A DNA stretch of 64,000 nucleotides, taken from contig NC_056047.1 in the NCBI RefSeq assembly GCF_004379255.2, forward strand, positions 25,744,293 through 25,808,292, in the 5' to 3' direction. The notes beneath the pieces were generated by a model that was given only the letters and a program-made list of their open reading frames with translations, was not told the DNA's origin and made no database searches. This stretch comes from Salvia splendens. Lineage: Eukaryota > Streptophyta > Magnoliopsida > Lamiales > Lamiaceae. Position numbers and translations under genes: made by a program. Positions 44,086-56,262 of the stretch are shown here, piece by piece. Positions within the stretch are counted from its first letter, which is position 1. Every line of letters starts with the position of its first letter.

Positions 44086-47000
44086 TCAGGCGATATTAGG
44101 GAGTACGCGTAGTGGAACTTCGTCCACTACACACATCTCCGAGTTATCCCTAAATACCTTTACCCTATGGCCATTTACAAGAAATGGAGTAGAGTTTGAA
44201 AAACTTCCCTGGATTTCTACCGCTCCGTTCGCACGCAGACTCACAACAGTGTATGGTCCAGTCCATTTGGACTTCAGCTTACCGGGCATTAACTTGAGTC
44301 TGGACTGGAACAGGAGAACCTTCTGTCCCACTTGCAGTTCCTTGGTCCGGAGATTCTTATCATGCCACAACTTGGTCTTTTCCTTGTACCACATTGCCGA
44401 CTCATAGGATTCAAGTTGCAATTCTTCCAACTCCTAGAGTTGCAGTTTCCTCTCTTCCTCACAAGCTTGAGGATTCATATTAATCTCCTTGACCGCCCAG
44501 TACGCCTTGTGCTCAATTCCCACCGGCAAGTGACACATCTTACCGAATACTAACCTGTAAGGAGACATTCCAATGGGCGTTTTATACGCTGTTCTGTATG
44601 CCCATAATGCATCATCAATTCTCTTGCTCCAGTCTTTCCTCGATGGATTCACCGTTTTTTCCAGGATCGCTTTGATTTCTCTGTTTGATATTTCTGCCTG
44701 GCCGTTAGATTGAGGATGATAAGGTGTAGACAATCTGTGGTGGACGCCATACTTTCTCATCAAAGCTTCAATAGTCCGGTTGCGGAAATACGTCCCATTG
44801 TCAGATATTATAGCTCTGGGCACTCCGTACCGATTGAAGACATTAGTTCTAAGAAACTTCGAAACCTCCTTAGCTTCGCAAAATGTGGTCGCCTTGGCTT
44901 CTATCCATTTTGAAACATAATCCACTGCCACTAGTATGTATGTATTCCCGTATGATGATGGAAATGGACCCATGAAGTCCATTCCCCAAACATCAAAAAT
45001 TTCACAAACGATCACCGGGACTTGCGGCATTTCATCTCTTCTGGAGATTCCCCCAGTCTGTTGACACCTCTCACAATTCTGACAAAACTCGAACGCATCC
45101 TTATGCAATGTAGGCCAGTAAAAACCACTATCTAACACCTTCCTTGCGGTCTTCCTAGGTCCAAAGTGACCTCCACATGCTAGAGCATGGCAATGATTTA
45201 GCACATCCCTCTGTTCCCACTCCGGAATACACCTCCGGATTACTTGGTCGGCTCTCATTCGCCACAAATACGGGTCATCCCAGAAATAGTACTTGGCCTC
45301 GCTTTTCAATTTCATCCTCTGGGCCCGGGAAATTACTTGCGAACTGGGCACCTCTCTAGTGACTAAGTAATTTGCCAGGTCAGCGAACCATGACTCAGCG
45401 TTTTGATGACATTTCCCTTTTTCGGCATCCCCTGGACCTGTTAACACCATAATCTCTTCCCAGCTGATAGGTCGAGGGAATTTTTTCACGTAGTACAAAT
45501 GTTCCTCTGGGAATGCATCCGGTATTGCTTCCTCGGTCTCCCCTTGAAATATCCTGCGCAGATGATCGGCTACTTTATTTTCTGTTCCCTTTTTGTCTCT
45601 GACTTCCCAACCGAATTCCTGCAAAAGCAACACCCATCGGATTAATCTCGGCTTGGATTCTTTCTTTGCCAACAGGTACTTTATAGCCGCGTGGTCGGTG
45701 AAGACTATCACCCTCGACCCAAGCAAGTACGGGCGGAATTTCACAAATGAGTATACTACCGCCAACATTTCTTTTTCAGTAGTGTCATAATTTCTCTGAG
45801 CTTGATTCAGCGTTTTTGAAGCATAAAAGATCACATAGCTTTTCCCATCAACTCTTTAACCTAGCACCGGTCCCACCGCATAATCGCTTGCGTCACACAT
45901 AATCTCAAAGGGTAGATTCCAGTCGGGCGCTCTAATTATAGGCGCAGATACTAGCCTGTCTTTTAACACCTGAAAAGCCTTTTTGCATTCCTCATCAAAG
46001 ACAAAATCAACATCGTTATGCAACAAGTGGGTGAGTGGCTGAGCAATTTTTGCGAAATCTTTTATGAACCTCCTATAGAATCCGGCATGCCCTAGGAATC
46101 CTCTCACCTCCTTCTGATTCGTCGGGTAAGGCAGTTTTGAGATCACCTCAATCTTTGCCTGGTCTACCTGTATACATCTTTCCTAGACTACGTGCCCTAG
46201 GACAATTCCCTCAGGGACCATAAAGTGGCATTTCTCAAAGTTTAAAACCAAATGTTTTTCCTGGCACCTTCTCAATACTATATCCAAACTAGCCAAACAT
46301 GAGTCAAATGAATTCCCGTACACAGTGAAGTCGTCCATAAAAATCTCGATGCAGTCCTCCAAGAGATCCGAGAAGATACTCATCATACACCGCTGAAAAG
46401 TGCCTGGCGCATTGCACAGGCCAAACGGCATCCTCCTGTAAGCATACGTGCCGAAAGGACACGTGAAAGTTGTCTTCTCCTGGTCCTCGGGATCCACATA
46501 GATTTGAAAATACCCACTATACCCGTCTAGGAAACAGAAGTATTGCTTGCCCGCTAGCCTCTCCAGCATCTGGTCAATGAAAGGTAGAGGGAAATGGTCT
46601 TTCTTGGTCGCTTCATTTAACTTCCTATAATCGATGCACATCCTCCACCTAGTGACTAGTCTGGTGGGCACCAATTCATTCTTGTCGTTCTTGACCACCT
46701 ATATATGGACTGGACTCACCCATTCACTGTCTGGTATGGAATAAATGATTCCTAGGGAGAGTAATTTCAATACTTCCTTCAGCACTTATTCCCTCATGTT
46801 AGGATTCAATTTGCGTTGAGGATCTCTGCAGGCTTTTGCTCCTTCCTCCAGGCGGATGTGATGCATGCACAAATCTGGACTAATTCCTACCAGGTCAGAG
46901 AGTGTCCACCCAATAGCCTTCTTGTTTCTTCGGATTACCTTCAGCAGTTCCTCTTCATGTCCCTCGGTCAAGCTGCTGTTGATAATCACAGGGAATGTTT

Positions 47001-47394
47001 CATTCTCCTCTAAATAAGCATACTTTAGGCCTGGTGGAAGTGTTTTCAACTCTTTCTTGGGAACGTCTTTTTCCTGGGGCAAGGGATTTTTCTCTGTTGT
47101 TTCGGTTGCCATTCCCTTCCTCGACCCAGCAGAACCTTCCACACTCGCCACATAAGGTGTATTCCTTGACCTAGCTAGCTCCGGATTTGCACAGAATTCC
47201 AGAATTGCTTTAGCTAACTTCTCATCAGATAACTCACTTGTATTCATTGCTTGACACCAACTGGCCATTTCTCTATCATTGGCATGACTCATCTCGGAGT
47301 TCTCAATCTGTTCCTGCATTAATTCCGTCTCAAGGTATTCTTGGACCAAAGGGTTAATAACATCTATAGCATGCAAATTTTCAACGTCAAGAGG
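44086..47394 (-). pseudogene. Gypsy pol: reverse transcriptase, RNase H, integrase
   Basis: Minus strand, from 47394 down: a linker directly continuing the protease (LDVENLHAIDVINPLVQEYL), GLKYAYLEENETFPVIINSS, and RT with RWRMCIDYRKLNEATKKDHF, FGLCNAPGTFQRCMM, catalytic box IFMDDFTVYG. RNase H follows with [13 protein letters not shown] and [12 protein letters not shown]. The integrase HHCC finger has [12 protein letters not shown] and CQNCERCQQ; its DDE core has [32 protein letters not shown] and [15 protein letters not shown]. It ends with a GPYTVV-type C-terminal domain. Stops interrupt at about 46785, 46702, 46180, 45855 and 44431. Catalytic residues mostly remain; a few nonsense changes have killed it. 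Confidence 0.95.
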
Positions 47395-47727
47395 TGACAA
47401 ACTCATAATTTAGGATGGTGTTGTGGGTAATGAGATGGTGATTTTGATGATTTAAGGTGTTTAATTTAGGTTTTTATCCACACATACACTAATTAGTGTT
47501 TTGACGAGTTTGTCGAGTGTTTGGAGCTAAAACAGGTGAAAATGACTTGAAAACGAGCTTGAAGGAAGAATCGCCCACTATATTATTCAAGTCATCCGCG
47601 CTTCAATGCGCGACTTTCGTATAATAGCCATAACTCTCTCATCCGGACTCCGATGGGGGCGTGCAAGATACTCACGCGAAGCCCTTTCGAAGACGAAGAC
47701 CATGCTTTTGGAGGATTTCAGAGGAAA

Positions 47728-47841
47728 CGCCCGACCGGGCGATTTTTATGGGGAAAACGCCCGACCGGGCGTTTTAGTCGCGAACTCCAGAAAATTTGCC
47801 CGACCGGGCATTTTGGCGACTTAAAATCGCCCGACCGGGCG
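47728..47841 (+). promoter_or_regulatory. Four GCCCGACCGGGC hairpins in the LARD LTR
   Basis: GCCCG-AC-CGGGC occurs four times with centres near 47734, 47764, 47803 and 47834. Pairing flanks extend the arms: AAAA/TTTT in copy 2, T/A in copy 3 and AT/AT in copy 4. They lie about 40-150 bp upstream of the TATA box. An identical array is in the second LTR at 50793-50906. Confidence 0.85.
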
Positions 47842-47882
47842 ATGTGTTCTGCGAGGCTTTACGTCTGTATTTCCGCCCCGGG

Positions 47883-47889
47883 TATAAAA
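47883..47889 (+). promoter_or_regulatory. TATA box of the LARD 5' LTR
   Basis: TATAAAA preceded by GCCCCGGG and followed by GAGACC; it marks the probable U3/R transition with transcription starting about 30 bp downstream. Confidence 0.75.
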
Positions 47890-48813
47890 GAGACCGAGGG
47901 TTTTCGTCTCCCACATCTCAGAGCCCCAATCCTCCTCCCTCTACACATTCTTCCACTCCATCTCCACACATAACTCATCCATCTTCCATTGGAGCGGAGC
48001 TCTGCAGATCCAGGCAAGAAACGATTGAAGATTGAAGATTCAACCTTGGGTTCTATCGATTTCTTTCATATCTAGTGCTATTATTCTTGTTTTTACTACT
48101 TGTCTATGAGTAGTTAAACATCATTTGTAGATTTGTTTGGTGAAAATTATTATGAATATGTTTTGATTGATTGAATTGAACCTTTTCCTAGCTCTTGTGA
48201 TTATTTTGCTTGTTCTTGTGCTTTTATTGTTCTTTTGTCTGGCCAACTTTAGAACTATGTTCGTTAACTAGATTAATCGAGAGATAGCTAGTTTTACGTG
48301 GTAAAAGGAACGAGTACAACACATAGGTTTATCTGCACTCGAGAGAGGGGACCCTTTGTGAGGGCTTGAGTCTTAGGAACCATAAGGAGTTAGAATCTAA
48401 TCTATTGGAAGGAGACTTTGATAGTTAGAGTCTAATCTACTGGATAAGTGCACTCGAGAGAGGGCTTATCTTAGAATCACGACTTTCCTAATAATCCTGG
48501 AGACACTTATAGGTAAAGGTTTTGTGAGATCAATCATCACTAGGTCGTAGTAGTCGTATTCTAAAACTCTACATTCTTTAGCCTGCTTTGTCTATTTTAT
48601 TTTATTTTTATATTTGTTCATATTTATGTCAAGTTTATAAAATCAAAAACAAAATTCTCCGTGTCTCTAAATAGTATATGACGCTTAGTATATGATAGCC
48701 AATTGCAATCTTATTCCCCGTGTTCGATATCCGGTACTGACCTTTAGCTATACTAGATCTACCCTGTATGCTTGCAGGTATTTTTAGTGCTAATAAATAG
48801 TGCATCAAGTTTT

Positions 48814-48831
48814 TGGCGCCGTTGCCGGGGA
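48814..48831 (+). other. LARD primer-binding site (tRNA-Asp type)
   Basis: TGGCGCCGTTGCCGGGGA starts six bases inside the 5' LTR, the standard site of Athila/Tat-related Gypsy elements. Confidence 0.93.
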
Positions 48832-50446
48832 ATATTATTGCTTTAAGCTGATATTGTAGAACGGTTGATAATACTAATTTAGAGTTTAATATCTTGTATA
48901 GTTTTATTGTGATTTTTTTTTCTCTTTATCTGTTTTTACAAGGGTTGCTATTTGAGGAGAGCACGGAGCACAATAATGGATTACCCTCCGCTCCTGTACA
49001 AAAGGCATCCTAAAGGAAATCCCGAGAATGGGGGTTAACTTTTGAGCTTCAAAGAACGTCAAGCTAAAGACGTTAACCAAGCGCTTGTTGGGAGGCAACC
49101 CAACATCGGTATCATTTTTATCTTTTTTGTTTTAGTTTAATGTGTTTTCTTAGTTTACTCATGTCCATACCGACTTTACAAACTTATTCTTAATTTAATT
49201 TTGAATAAGTTTGGGGGGATGAAGTGGTGGACCGTGAGTTTAGTTGTTTTTGCTTGTTTTTGTTAATTTTTTTTAATAATCCCGGGGTGAATCTTGTCAT
49301 GAGCATAACAAAGAAAATTTAGAAATACTCATGTTTAGGAACATCAGACCGAGTTGCCTACGATTAAATGTTTGTGTTGATTGAGTTGACTTGATGCATT
49401 GATTTGAAGGTTTAGTGAAAATGTGCATAAATAATGAATTGCTTGTTTGCCTTGAATCTTGCATAAACCTTGTGAGACTTGAGCCATAGATTTCTTTCTT
49501 GTGTGATTTATCTGTATTCATGTATTTGTTTCTAGAATTTGCTCATAGTCTGCTTAAGTCTGCAAAGTGTTTAAATGATAAAAGAGGACGTTAGGCCATC
49601 CTTCTTAGCTACTTTATATATCCAAATTATTGACCTTACTCAAAATATTTTTCCTAGCTAACCATTTTGAGCCTTTAAAGTCTTTTTCTTTGAAAGCTAA
49701 ATAAAGGGGAATATTCATACACTCTTGAAGAAAGTTAGTTCATATCTAGTGAAAAGAGTCGGAGAGATAAGGTAGAAAGAAAAGTAGTGTGCTTACTTGT
49801 GGAAAGTGCATAGACATCTGTGGTTTGAATAAGATAATTGGCCGTGCACAAGAAAAAAAAAAGAGAGGATGTGCAAAAGAAAAAAAAGGGAAAATAAAAA
49901 AAAAATCAAAGGAATTTGGGAAGTGAGAAGAAATTTAGACTAAGTCTAGAATTTACTGAGATATGAATTGTTGGTGGGGTGCTAAGTTTGATGTAGTAGA
50001 AATTGATCACTTTTGCTATGTTTGGGTTTAGTCACTTTTTAGCCATATTTCCTCACCTTACCAAAAAGCCTACATTATAACCTTAAATAAAGACCTTTCG
50101 GATTTTTGATTTTAATCACATAAAGTAGAGGAGAGATTAGACTTCGAGCAAACCTATGGTAAACTTTGCATGTTGCATGATCTGAGAGCATATACTTTTT
50201 CCAATATACACTTTGTGAGTGAGTGATAAACACACTTCTAAACACTTGTGAGCGCATGTACTTCAAGGTGATCAACGAGCTAGTAATGAAAATGCACTAA
50301 TAAGCTTTGCTTGATTTGATTTGTATTCTTGTCAAACTCTTTATTTCTTGTTACAATTTTTGAGGCAACTATGAAGTCTAGTTCTTAGCATCCGTGTTTC
50401 TTTATTAGTTTTTCTCTTGTTTTGTTTGAGGACAAACAAATATGCA
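48832..50446 (+). other. Non-coding LARD interior
   Basis: No open frame longer than about 75 codons in either direction and no gag/pol similarity. Contains the conserved AAGCGCTTGTTGGGAGGCAA phrase (about 49079-49098), a purine-rich GAAAAAAAAAAGAGAGG tract near 49850, and otherwise AT-rich leader-like sequence. Confidence 0.8.
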
Positions 50447-50459
50447 AGTTTGGGGGAGT
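50447..50459 (+). other. LARD polypurine tract
   Basis: AGTTTGGGGGAGT ends directly at the start of the 3' LTR; this is the plus-strand primer site. Confidence 0.85.
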
Positions 50460-51872
50460 TGACAAACTCATAATTTAGGATGGTGTTGTGGGTAATGAGA
50501 TGGTGATTTTGATGATTTAAGGTGTTTAATTTAGGTTTTTATCCACACATACACTAATTAGTGTTTTGACGAGTTTGTCGAGTGTTTGGAGCTAAAACAG
50601 GTGAAAATGACTTGAAAACGAGCTTGAAGGAAGAATCGCCCACTATATTATTCAAGTCATCCGCGCTTCAATGCGCGACTTTCGTATAATAGCCATAACT
50701 CTCTCATCCGGACTCCGATGGGGGCGTGCAAGATACTCACGCGAAGCCCTTTCGAAGACGAAGACCATGCTTTTGGAGGATTTCAGAGGAAACGCCCGAC
50801 CGGGCGATTTTTATGGGGAAAACGCCCGACCGGGCGTTTTAGTCGCGAACTCCAGAAAATTTGCCCGACCGGGCATTTTGGCGACTTAAAATCGCCCGAC
50901 CGGGCGATGTGTTCTGCGAGGCTTTACGTCTGTATTTCCGCCCCGGGTATAAAAGAGACCGAGGGTTTTCGTCTCCCACATCTCAGAGCCCCAATCCTCC
51001 TCCCTCTACACATTCTTCCACTCCATCTCCACACATAACTCATCCATCTTCCATTGGAGCGGAGCTCTGCAGATCCAGGCAAGAAACGATTGAAGATTGA
51101 AGATTCAACCTTGGGTTCTATCGATTTCTTTCATATCTAGTGCTATTATTCTTGTTTTTACTACTTGTCTATGAGTAGTTAAACATCATTTGTAGATTTG
51201 TTTGGTGAAAATTATTATGAATATGTTTTGATTGATTGAATTGAACCTTTTCCTAGCTCTTGTGATTATTTTGCTTGTTCTTGTGCTTTTATTGTTCTTT
51301 TGTCTGGCCAACTTTAGAACTATGTTCGTTAACTAGATTAATCGAGAGATAGTTAGTTTTACGTGGTAAAAGGAACGAGTACAACACATAGGTTTATCTG
51401 CACTCGAGAGAGGGGACCCTTTGTGAGGGCTTGAGTCTTAGGAACCATAAGGAGTTAGAATCTAATCTATTGGAAGGAGACTTTGATAGTTAGAGTCTAA
51501 TCTACTGGATAAGTGCACTCGAGAGAGGGCTTATCTTAGAATCACGACTTTCCTAATAATCCTGGAGACACTTATAGGTAAAGGTTTTGTGAGATCAATC
51601 ATCACTAGGTCGTAGTAGTCGTATTCTAAAACTCTACATTCTTTAGCCTGCTTTGTCTATTTTATTTTATTTTTATATTTGTTCATATTTATGTCAAGTT
51701 TATAAAATCAAAAACAAAATTCTCCGTGTCTCTAAATAGTATATGACGCTTAGTATATGATAGCCAATTGCAATCTTATTCCCCGTGTTCGATATCCGGT
51801 ACTGACCTTTAGCTATACTAGATCTACCCTGTATGCTTGCAGGTATTTTTAGTGCTAATAAATAGTGCATCA
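50460..51872 (+). repeat. 3' LTR of the LARD
   Basis: 1413 bp, same length as the 5' LTR and almost identical to it. Includes the same four hairpins and the TATA box. Confidence 0.96.
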
Positions 51873-51877
51873 AGAGG

Positions 51878-52684
51878 TTTCTTCATTGCCTCATCAATGC
51901 TGAATGTGTATTTCTCCCCATTATAATCAAGGCAAATTGTTCCATCAAAAACATCAATGATAGTCTTAGCGGTACGTAGGAAGGGTCTCCCTAAAAGTAC
52001 TCCGCCCGACTCTGCAGACTCATTATCACTCATCTTAATCACATGGAAATCAGCAGGGTACAAGAAGTCATGTACCTTGACTATCACATTCTCAAGCACC
52101 CCTTCAGGACAGATGCATGACCTGTCCGCCAGTTGAATCACTACCTTCGTGTCTACCATGCCTACCCCCACTAATTTCTTGTATATGGAAAGTGGTAACA
52201 CATTTATCGACGCACCCAAATCACACATAGCATGCTCGATTTTCACGTCACCAATGGAGATGGGTAAGGTGAACATACCTGGGTCATTGCATTTTGAAGG
52301 CAACTTCCTCTTCTGAATCACTGCGGAGACGTTCTCGCCTATCAGAATTTTCCCACTGGGTCTAGCCTTCCCAGCTATAAATTCCTTGATGAACTTGCTA
52401 AAGACTGGCATCTTCAGGGCCTGTAAGAATGGCAGATTGATCTCCAACTTCCCAAAAATGTCCATGAAGTCCACCGGCTCTTCCTTTTGCTTCTTGGCTT
52501 CCCCTCGGCTTGGAAAGGGTTTCGGTCGCTTTCCTGCTCCGGTAGAACTTTCAGCTGGTAACTCTCCAGTTTCTTTTCCCACTGCCTCATCTTCCAACTC
52601 CGGCTCTGGATCGAGGAAGAATGATTCAGTTGATCCAGGCAAAGATTTCTCTAAATCTCCTGTCTTAAGGTCATCCTTGACCAA
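51878..52684 (-). pseudogene. Gypsy aspartic protease, split from pol by the LARD
   Basis: The protease matures Gag-Pol. The frame contains FGKLEINLPFLQALKMPVF, then the catalytic motif MCDLGASINVLPLSIYKKL (D-L-G is normal for Athila-type proteases), LADRSCICPEGVLENVIVKV, GGVLLGRPFLRTAKTIIDVF. The true product continues into 47394 downward as DEAMKKP-LDVEN. The last 18 codons of the open frame (to 51824) are read from the LARD LTR and are an insertion artefact. It lies in a different frame from gag, with the change near a GGGGGG run at about 52690. Confidence 0.93.
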
Positions 52685-54596
52685 GGGGATATTCCCCCCA
52701 ATGTCTTAGCCTAGGAATTGTATCCTCTTCTTCCCGGTCTTCTTTGGGATCTGTCACCTCCTCTGTTCTTACCACTGGCCCATCATACCCTTTCCCGGAT
52801 CTCAAGGTAATCTGACTTATATTAGCTCTATCAGGTGGTCTTACTGAGGCAGGAATTTTGCCCTCGTTTCCCCGCATATCACTCAAGGAAGTAGCTATTT
52901 GTGACAGTTGCTTTGCCAGCATATCCATCGCTGCCTTCTGTTCCTGTTGAGCATCTTGAAGCTTGTGCACTACGTCATTGTTCAATTGCAGGTTGTTTTG
53001 CATATGTTGCTGAGAACTGACGAGGTCGTGCACCATATCATCGATACTCTTTGGTGGTTTCGGGGGTTGACTGGGCCCTGGCCCTATACTCAGAGTTGGT
53101 CCACTTGCTTGATTCTGACGAGCGTTTCCTTGACCGCCTGAAGAGTTATTGTATTGATTTCCTTGGCCCTGGTAATTGTTCTGAAAATTCCTTTGGTGTG
53201 GGGGTACATAAGAGTTCCCCTGATTGCTCTGATTCCTGTTTTCCCAGCTCGAGTGGTCTCCTTGGTTCCGATTAATCCAGTTGCCCTGCCCCTCTTGATT
53301 CCTTCCTGACCAGTTACCTTGTCTTTCGGGCTGAGGTGCAAACTGCTGACTTTGTTGTGGTGCCGGCTGATTCTGTTCATTGTCAGTCCATCTGAAATTT
53401 GGATGGTTACTCCAAGGCGCATCTCTCTGTCTCCCTGGATTCCAGCTCCCATCGGGATTCCAACTTCCCATTGCATTGACCTGGGCCTGATAATCTCCTT
53501 CCTGGGTCCCGTAATATTGTTGCATTTGATTATCTCCTGGACCAGGAGATTTCTCCTTCCCTTGTGAAGCCAGTGGAATCGTCTTTTCAATCGCGTTCAA
53601 AAGAGCTTTCTCGAGCCTATCAATCCTTGCTTCGACTTTGTCATCTTCTTGTTCTCTCACAGCATGCACCGATCCTCTTTTCACTGCATTCCTAGGGTTA
53701 TCGTACGCCTTCTTAGCGTCAATCAACTTCCCTAGGATCTCTCTTGCCTCACTTCCCCTTTTTCTTGTGAAATTTCCCCCACTCGAGGAGTTCATTAAGT
53801 CCTTTGACTCGGGAGTTGCCCCTTCGTAAAACAGAGAGTAGGTCTCTGCCTCTATCATTCGGTGATTCGGGCATGCATCCAACAACCCCTTAAATCTCGA
53901 CCAATACTGACTCAACGATTCATCGTAATCTTGCTTACACTCTAGTATTTCCTTCTTAAGTGCATTCGTCTTGTTGGATGGGAAGAAGTAATCTAAGAAT
54001 TCTAACTTGAAGTCCCTCCACGTGCGGATAGAATCCGGAGGCAACCTCAATAGCCACGTATTAGCTTCCCCCTTCAAGGTAAACGGAATTGCTCGTAGGC
54101 GATAATCCTCCTCCGTTGCATCATTCGGCCTCTTCTGAATACCACATAACTTACTGAATTCATTTAAGAACTCATACGGACACTCATTTCTACGCCCAGA
54201 GAACGTCGGCAAGATGCCGAGTACGTTTGTCTTGATCTCGATAGTTCTCTGGCGTGGATTCATCACTATAGCTTGAGCTGGTTCTCCATCTAAATGGGCA
54301 GTGAGAGAGCCGATTTCTGGATCTGGGTCTACCACCTGCGCCATGACTACTTCCTCTGCTTCCCCTGTTTCTGACTCTGTTTCTGATTCGGATGGTGATT
54401 TTGGATCTTCGCGTCCTGATGACGTCCAAGATTCGTCGCTAGTAAATTCACTCGGAAACAGATCTCCCGTGGTGAACCCTGATCTGGTGGTCACAGTAGA
54501 GACTGTATCCTTATCCTTCCAATCGAACTGGTCGTGTTTCCACCCAGATGAGTTGCTCCAGTAGGTAGATCTTGAGCATCTGCTCATAAACTGCAA
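52671..54596 (-). pseudogene. Gypsy gag (Retrotrans_gag type)
   Basis: Capsid protein of the element: 641 open codons from MQFMSRCSRSTYWSNSSGWK. An acidic N-terminal part is followed by the capsid domain (LPTFSGRRNECPYEFLNEFS, GEANTWLLRLPPDSIRTWRD, ECKQDYDESLSQYWSRFKGL). A long Asn/Gln/Gly-rich segment follows (HPNFRWTDNEQNQPAPQQSQ region), then heptad-like DDMVHDLVSSQQHMQ. I see no CCHC knuckle. The frame itself is intact; the element as a whole is not. The start near the primer site (about 95 bp away) is plausible. Confidence 0.92.
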
Positions 54597-54670
54597 ACAA
54601 AAGAGAAAGAAAACAAATCAAAACTATTTACACCACAAACTCTGAACACTAACACTAAGCACGCCATCCA

Positions 54671-54688
54671 TCCCCGGCAGCGGCGCCA
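54671..54688 (-). other. Gypsy primer-binding site (tRNA-Asp type)
   Basis: The minus strand reads TGGCGCCGCTGCCGGGGA two bases inside the 5' LTR. Confidence 0.93.
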
Positions 54689-54690
54689 TT

Positions 54691-56262
54691 TGAAGTGGGG
54701 GTCTAGTCCTCTCGCTCAACTCTAATGTCGAATGACTAGACTCAGGAGTAGCAAGTGTGCACATGTGAGAATTAATGCAAAGCGCGGTCCAGACACAACG
54801 CTCCTTAAATCCACTGGATCACTGGGTCCAGGAACTCAAGAGAACTACAGTGTTTTTGTCGTTGGACACACTCGACTCCCCTTCAAAAATAAATCCCTCA
54901 ACCCGAATACTATGAATTAGTATAGGGAAGTGGGGTCGATCCCACAGAGATGGATTCGCAAAGTAGTGCTAAGAGACTATGGAAACAAACGGCTGCTGCC
55001 ACGCAAAAGGGTTGAGATTTTTAACTATCACTAGATCTAGGCAAGAAATGTAAACGCTAGACCTAGGACACAGAAAACTTACTGGAATCAGACATCAAAT
55101 CCGGAAGACACAATTACTCCCTAGACTAAGTAAACAATTACCTAATCTAGCTAAACAGAAAGCAACTAACAGTGGGGGACCATGTTTCCAGAAATAGCAA
55201 GTACGGTAAAAGCTGCAGACAACCACCCTATACAATTTCCTAACCAACTCAAACGCGTAAATGCAGAAAACAGAGCATACTCCTGGATTCGAACAGAATA
55301 TAGAAATTTGGACGCCGGAAAATTGCTACGAATCGGAAATACACCAGATCTATGTAAACTAGGCGGAAAGAAATGAAAACACGTAAGCGCGGCATAAAAT
55401 TAAACACTCATGCCCAGAATCACGTCGGACGCTTAATCCACTCCGGATCCAAGCAATCCAAACTCAACAATCAACAAAATCAACTCCATAACTCCGATTC
55501 TAACAGATCTGCTCCGATCACCGCCAAATTCAAACAATCACGAACAACTCCACAACATTAACTAGACAAAACCCCGATTCATTCAATAACCAGCTCTATT
55601 CTCCCAGATTCAACCATTAACCTGCAATAATCCAGAAATCAACCAACTCCAACAATCCAACTCCATAATTCAAGTAAACACAATCAAACAACAGTAACCA
55701 GCACGATCGACGTAAATGAAAACGAAACTTGCATAAAAGTAAGAAATATCCAGAAACAAAGAGGTCTGAGCTTCGAACAGCGAAGCTCGGCGAATTTAGC
55801 AGAAATGAAAGCGGAAAGTAAATTGTTTCTTCGCCCTAAAGAAGGACGGTGTTACAACTAGATCGAAAAATGTATGAAAGCTAGAGGTGAAAGAGTGCCC
55901 TGAATTTCCCACCGAAAGAACCCAAGAGTGTGAAGAGAATGGACTAAGCTACAGGCTGTTAGCGAGGTCTCCACCGAGAAGATCCCTCCAGCTTGCATGC
56001 TTCTTCCTTTTATAGATGCGGACATAGCCTTCTAGAGTCTTCGTAGAAATCCCTATTCTACCCTTCAACTCTGAGGCTTCCTCCGTCAAGCAATTTCCTT
56101 CATAATGTCCACTTTTTCGCCAGTTTCCTAGGACCATGCAAGCGTCCTTTTCTTTTCCTGGATCTAGCGAAAACCTTCACACACCTGGCTTAAATCGTGC
56201 GTTAGACCCAGTAATTTCATGAATTAAAACCCCTAGACCGATGCATGAAATTAGCCTTATCA
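54691..56262 (-). repeat. 5' LTR of the Gypsy element
   Basis: 1572 bp, from TGAAGTGGGGGTCTAG to GCCTTATCA. About 30 differences from the 3' LTR by eye, mostly transitions. Confidence 0.95.

Larger units (their letters stand above)
47395..48807 (+). repeat. 5' LTR of the LARD
   Basis: Starts TGACAAACTCATAATTT and ends AGTGCATCA. It contains four GC-rich hairpins, then a TATA box, then CT-rich leader sequence. The 72-residue and 106-residue open frames occur identically in the other LTR and have no recognisable domain. Confidence 0.96.
47395..51872 (+). mobile_element. LARD: non-coding LTR retrotransposon nested in Gypsy pol
   Basis: 4478 bp with two 1413-bp LTRs and 1652 bp inside. The interior has a perfect tRNA-Asp-type primer site and a GGGGGAG polypurine tract but no gag or pol; it must use proteins of another element. 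It keeps the phrase AAGCGCTTGTTGGGAGGCAA near 49079, which is widespread downstream of pol in Athila/Tat/Ogre elements, so it probably derives from one. By eye I found one LTR difference (C at 48290, T in the second copy), hence a very recent insertion. Orientation is opposite to its host element. Confidence 0.95.
47390..51877. other. Target duplication AGAGG around the LARD
   Basis: AGAGG occurs at 47390-47394 and 51873-51877, directly outside TGACAAACTC and GTGCATCA. Removing 47395-51877 rejoins the Gypsy frame as DEAMKKPLDVENLH. Confidence 0.95.
38115..56262 (-). mobile_element. Athila/Tat-type Gypsy retrotransposon, 18.1 kb including a nested LARD
   Basis: LTRs at 38115-39683 and 54691-56262 flank, in minus sense, a tRNA-Asp-type primer site, gag, protease, reverse transcriptase, RNase H, integrase and a long extra ORF. 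The 5-bp target duplication GTCGC (38110-38114 and 56263-56267) is exact. Removing one copy rejoins the LINE reading frame in the zf-RVT finger. The LTRs differ at roughly 30 positions by eye over 1570 bp, so insertion is not very recent. Excluding the 4.5 kb nested element and its target duplication, the element is about 13.7 kb. The lineage call rests on the primer site, the DLGAS protease and the 3' ORF. Confidence 0.95.

Noticed and set aside
47606..48035. Open frames of 72, 106 and 79 residues in the LARD LTR, repeated identically at 50671-51100
   Set aside because: They are identical because the two LTRs are nearly identical. No domain is recognisable, the frames overlap each other, and they cross the GC hairpins and TATA region, so they are chance frames in regulatory DNA.
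51824..51877. Last 18 codons of the Gypsy protease frame
   Set aside because: These codons come from the LARD LTR; the true continuation lies at 47394 downward.
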